64,000 nt of DNA. It comes from an uncultured Draconibacterium sp. GTDB lineage: Bacteria; Bacteroidota; Bacteroidia; Bacteroidales; Prolixibacteraceae. The DNA is taken from the NCBI RefSeq assembly GCF_963676735.1, contig NZ_OY781464.1:1459001-1523000 (forward strand), read 5' to 3'. The notes under the pieces are model-generated. The model saw only the letters and a list, made by a program, of their open reading frames with translations. It was not told the DNA's origin and made no database searches. Both the position numbers and the translations under genes were made by a program. Every line of letters starts with the position of its first letter. Position 1 is the stretch's first letter. Shown here piece after piece: positions 61,903 through 64,000 of the stretch.

Positions 61903-61955
61903 AAAAAAAGGGAGAACTCTGCCTCCCTGTTTTCTGAACTAACTAAACCTAATCT
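61903..61955 (-). terminator. Hairpin with TTTAGTTAGTT tract after the hybrid regulator gene
   Basis: On the - strand a TTAGGTTTAGTTAGTT tract (61953-61937) leads to AGGGAG/CTCCCT (61928-61923 and 61914-61909), loop GCAGAGTT, and a T7 tract. It has the same layout as the + strand terminators at 29.17 and 40.17 kb. On the + strand the same DNA reads like an untranslated leader in front of ATG 61956. It ends 125 bp after the regulator stop. Confidence 0.6.
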
Positions 61956-62039
61956 ATGAAAAAAAAATGTTTCTGCTTTCTGTTGTGTTTTTGTTTTCAT
62001 TTCAAAGTAAGCGATAATTGGTGTGCCCGGCATAACTGA
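61956..62039 (+). other. Possible signal-peptide remnant, 27 codons
   Basis: ATG 61956 follows ACTAACTAAACCTAATCT and opens MKKKCFCFLLCFCFHF, which reads like the start of a signal peptide, then stops at 62037. It could be the 5' scrap of a lost SusC-type gene; it may also be chance. Confidence 0.25.
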
Positions 62040-62079
62040 ATCGATGAAATGAGCTATTTTATCGGTGGAACAGGTAATT

Positions 62080-64000
62080 TTACAATCCCTTTAAATACTC
62101 TTTTGGGGTTTTTCCGTGGATTTTTTTAAAACACTTGCTAAAATAAGAATGGCTGTTGAATCCAACTTTAAACGCCACTTCATCAACATTAAAGTTTTGC
62201 GATGCCAGTAAAGCAGTAGCTTTTTTTATCCGTACCATATTTACATATTCTGATGCAGAATGGTTGGAAATTTGTTTCAATTTCCGGTGCAACTGGCTGC
62301 GGCTTAGGCCCATTTCTGAAGCTAATATATCTACAGTGAAGTTTTCGTTTACAAGATTTTCTTCAATAATGACATTAATTTTATTCAGGAAATAGTTGTC
62401 GAGGCTACCCACATCAATGGACTGCTTGCTTATAAATCGTTTGGCGTAGCTTTCCTGAAGCCGTTTGCGTTGATTGAGCAGGTTGCTTATCCGGGCTAAA
62501 AGTACTTGTTCTTCAAAGGGTTTTGAGATATAGGCATCGGCACCTTTGTCGAGCCCAATGGAGGTATTTTCTGCCGATGATAATGCGGTTAACAGAATAA
62601 CCGGTATATGGCTGGTTTCAATCTGAGATTTTAGGGTTTGGCAAAACTCAAAGCCATCCATTTTGGGCATCATTACATCTGAAATAACCAGGTCGATGTT
62701 ATTCGATTTCAGCATTGCCAGACCATCTTGCCCGTTTTCGGCAAAAAGTACCTTGTAAAAATTAGTTAACAGGCCAACAATGTATTCGCGCAAGTCTTTG
62801 TTGTCTTCCACCACCAAAACAGTAGTGTTGCTGTTGGCTTCAGGTACTTGCTGTGCAGTGTTCTCGTTAGCCTCCCACGATTCAATATTCTTAACTTCCT
62901 CGTGACTTTGGTACATAATTTTTTGGGCTTTTTGTTTGGTGGGCAATTTTACCGCAAAACGAGTGCCTTTTCCAACCGTGCTTTGAACAATTATAGTACC
63001 GCGGTGCATCAGGGTAAAATCTTTACAAAGGTTTAATCCAATTCCGGTGCTGTTTTCTTTCGAGCTATTATTTTTTCCGTGTTCAAAACGTTCAAAAACT
63101 TTAGGTAAATCATCTCCACTAATGCCTTGTCCGCTGTCCAGAACGGCAATTTCAACAAAATCTTCTTTTTCCAACTCACCAAAACTCAGTTGGTTTGAAA
63201 AGAAACTCTGCCTGTCTGATGAATTTGTGGCAATACTCACCGTTATATTTCCGTTGGTTGGCGTGTATTTAAATGCATTAGATAGCAGGTTGAATATTAT
63301 TTTATCCAGCTTTTCTTCGTCCACTTCAATTATTTGGGAGCTGGTGGAATAGTTAAACGAAAATGTAATATTTTTTGCGCGTGCCTCTTCCGAAAAATTC
63401 AAGACCCGATCGTTAATGAATTGAACCAGATTAGTTTGACTGATGCTGAGTTTTTCCAAACCCTTTTCGGCTTTGCGTAAATCCATTATTTGGTTGATGA
63501 GCTGCAACAGTCTATTGGTATTTCGTTTAACGGTATCAAGTTGTTTGTGCTGTACATCGGTTAAATTGGATGCAGTTAACAGTTGTTTAACCGGGCCGTT
63601 AATTAAGGTAAGCGGTGTTCTGAATTCATGCGAAATATTGGTGAAGAATTTCAGCTTCATTTCGTTTAACTGCTCTTCTTGCTCGTGTTCCATCTTTTCA
63701 ATCAGCAAGTCCTTTTTTAATTTCGATCGCTCTCTGAAAAAGCGGATGATAAGCACAATAATAACCAGTGTAACCAGTAAATAAAAACTTAGGGCATATT
63801 TTGATTTGTACCAAAATTCCTGAATAACAATGGTAATGCTGGCTGGTTCTTCATTCCATATTCCATCGTTGTTACTGGCTTTAACTTCAAAACGATATTC
63901 GCCAGCCGGAAGATTAACAAAACTGGCCGTGCCTTTATTGTTGTTTTGCACCCAGTTATTAATGTAATTGCTTAGCCGGTAGGTAAATTCATTTTTATCG
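62080..64000 (-). CDS. Hybrid two-component system regulator (HTCS), 5' end outside window
   Basis: The frame continues through the right edge. Residue numbers count from the Met encoded at 63951. A Y_Y_Y domain end (about 1-45; NLPAGEYRFEVKA), one membrane helix (about 50-72), HisKA with His108 in NISHEFRTPLTLING, HATPase (NLLSNAFKYTP, GIGLNLCK), receiver with Asp425 in DLVISDVMMPKMDG, and C-terminal AraC-type HTH (about 520-623, ending KTPKEYLKGL). The propeller sensor that reads oligosaccharides lies to the right of the window. Such proteins switch on neighbouring glycan loci, here perhaps the sulfatase or genes further right. Confidence 0.93.
   Translation of the reverse strand, partial: DKNEFTYRLSNYINNWVQNNNKGTASFVNLPAGEYRFEVKASNNDGIWNEEPASITIVIQEFWYKSKYALSFYLLVTLVIIVLIIRFFRERSKLKKDLLIEKMEHEQEEQLNEMKLKFFTNISHEFRTPLTLINGPVKQLLTASNLTDVQHKQLDTVKRNTNRLLQLINQIMDLRKAEKGLEKLSISQTNLVQFINDRVLNFSEEARAKNITFSFNYSTSSQIIEVDEEKLDKIIFNLLSNAFKYTPTNGNITVSIATNSSDRQSFFSNQLSFGELEKEDFVEIAVLDSGQGISGDDLPKVFERFEHGKNNSSKENSTGIGLNLCKDFTLMHRGTIIVQSTVGKGTRFAVKLPTKQKAQKIMYQSHEEVKNIESWEANENTAQQVPEANSNTTVLVVEDNKDLREYIVGLLTNFYKVLFAENGQDGLAMLKSNNIDLVISDVMMPKMDGFEFCQTLKSQIETSHIPVILLTALSSAENTSIGLDKGADAYISKPFEEQVLLARISNLLNQRKRLQESYAKRFISKQSIDVGSLDNYFLNKINVIIEENLVNENFTVDILASEMGLSRSQLHRKLKQISNHSASEYVNMVRIKKATALLASQNFNVDEVAFKVGFNSHSYFSKCFKKIHGKTPKEYLKGL

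Noticed and set aside
1..64000. tRNA, rRNA, CRISPR or insertion-sequence elements
   Set aside because: No cloverleaf, repeat-spacer array, transposase or terminal repeats were recognised by eye.

Overview
The window looks like a polysaccharide-degrading segment from a marine Bacteroidota, most plausibly a Bacteroidia of the Marinilabiliales/Prolixibacteraceae type. The lineage is inferred from gene content: a SusC/SusD pair, two proteins with type IX secretion C-terminal domains, hybrid two-component regulators, many lipoprotein signals, no clear Shine-Dalgarno sites and TAnnTTTG-type promoters. No rRNA, tRNA, CRISPR array or insertion sequence was seen.

Region 1 (1-20.8 kb, all +) is a red-algal galactan-type locus: two GH2 beta-galactosidases (the first cut by the window edge), a GH117 anhydrogalactosidase, a GH29 fucosidase, two beta-helix proteins (one T9SS-exported), an S1 sulfatase, a small ferredoxin, GH30, GH16 and GH3 glycosidases, and a propeller-Dabb fusion. 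Agar or porphyran is the likely target. Two to four of its promoters share a bipartite element (CCCCTGAATT ... ACCCCG) at a fixed distance from the -7 box.

Region 2 (21.7-48.6 kb, +) is an alginate utilization locus. A GntR/FadR regulator with FadR-like operators in its own promoter precedes susC, susD, a PKD lipoprotein and PL7. After a terminator come a Tat-type TIM-barrel protein, a heparinase II/III-like lyase, an Nramp-fold transporter lacking the metal ligands, PL6, PL17, KdgF, an MFS hexuronate transporter and a DehR-like reductase. After a second terminator come a TauE-like permease, KDG kinase, another SDR, KDPG aldolase, a second PL7, a second two-helix PL6, a gene remnant and an amidohydrolase. 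Together they give secreted endo- and exolysis, import, and conversion of 4-deoxy-5-hexoseulose uronate (DEH) to pyruvate and glyceraldehyde-3-phosphate.

Region 3 (47.4-49.9 kb and 57.6-58.1 kb) holds fused gene remnants: a hybrid-sensor N-terminus joined to a GH2 C-terminus, and an ECF sigma N-terminus next to a PA14-like C-terminus. These suggest deletions that removed whole utilization loci.

Region 4 (50-57.4 kb, -) has two gene sets. One is a ferredoxin / haem-b membrane protein / Tat flavoprotein reductase operon. The other is a VTC-DUF4956-outer-membrane barrel-CotH cluster, with a Spy-like periplasmic protein upstream.

Region 5 (58.1-64 kb) has a second S1 sulfatase (+), a LytS/LytT-type sensor-regulator pair (-) and a hybrid two-component regulator (-) cut by the right edge.
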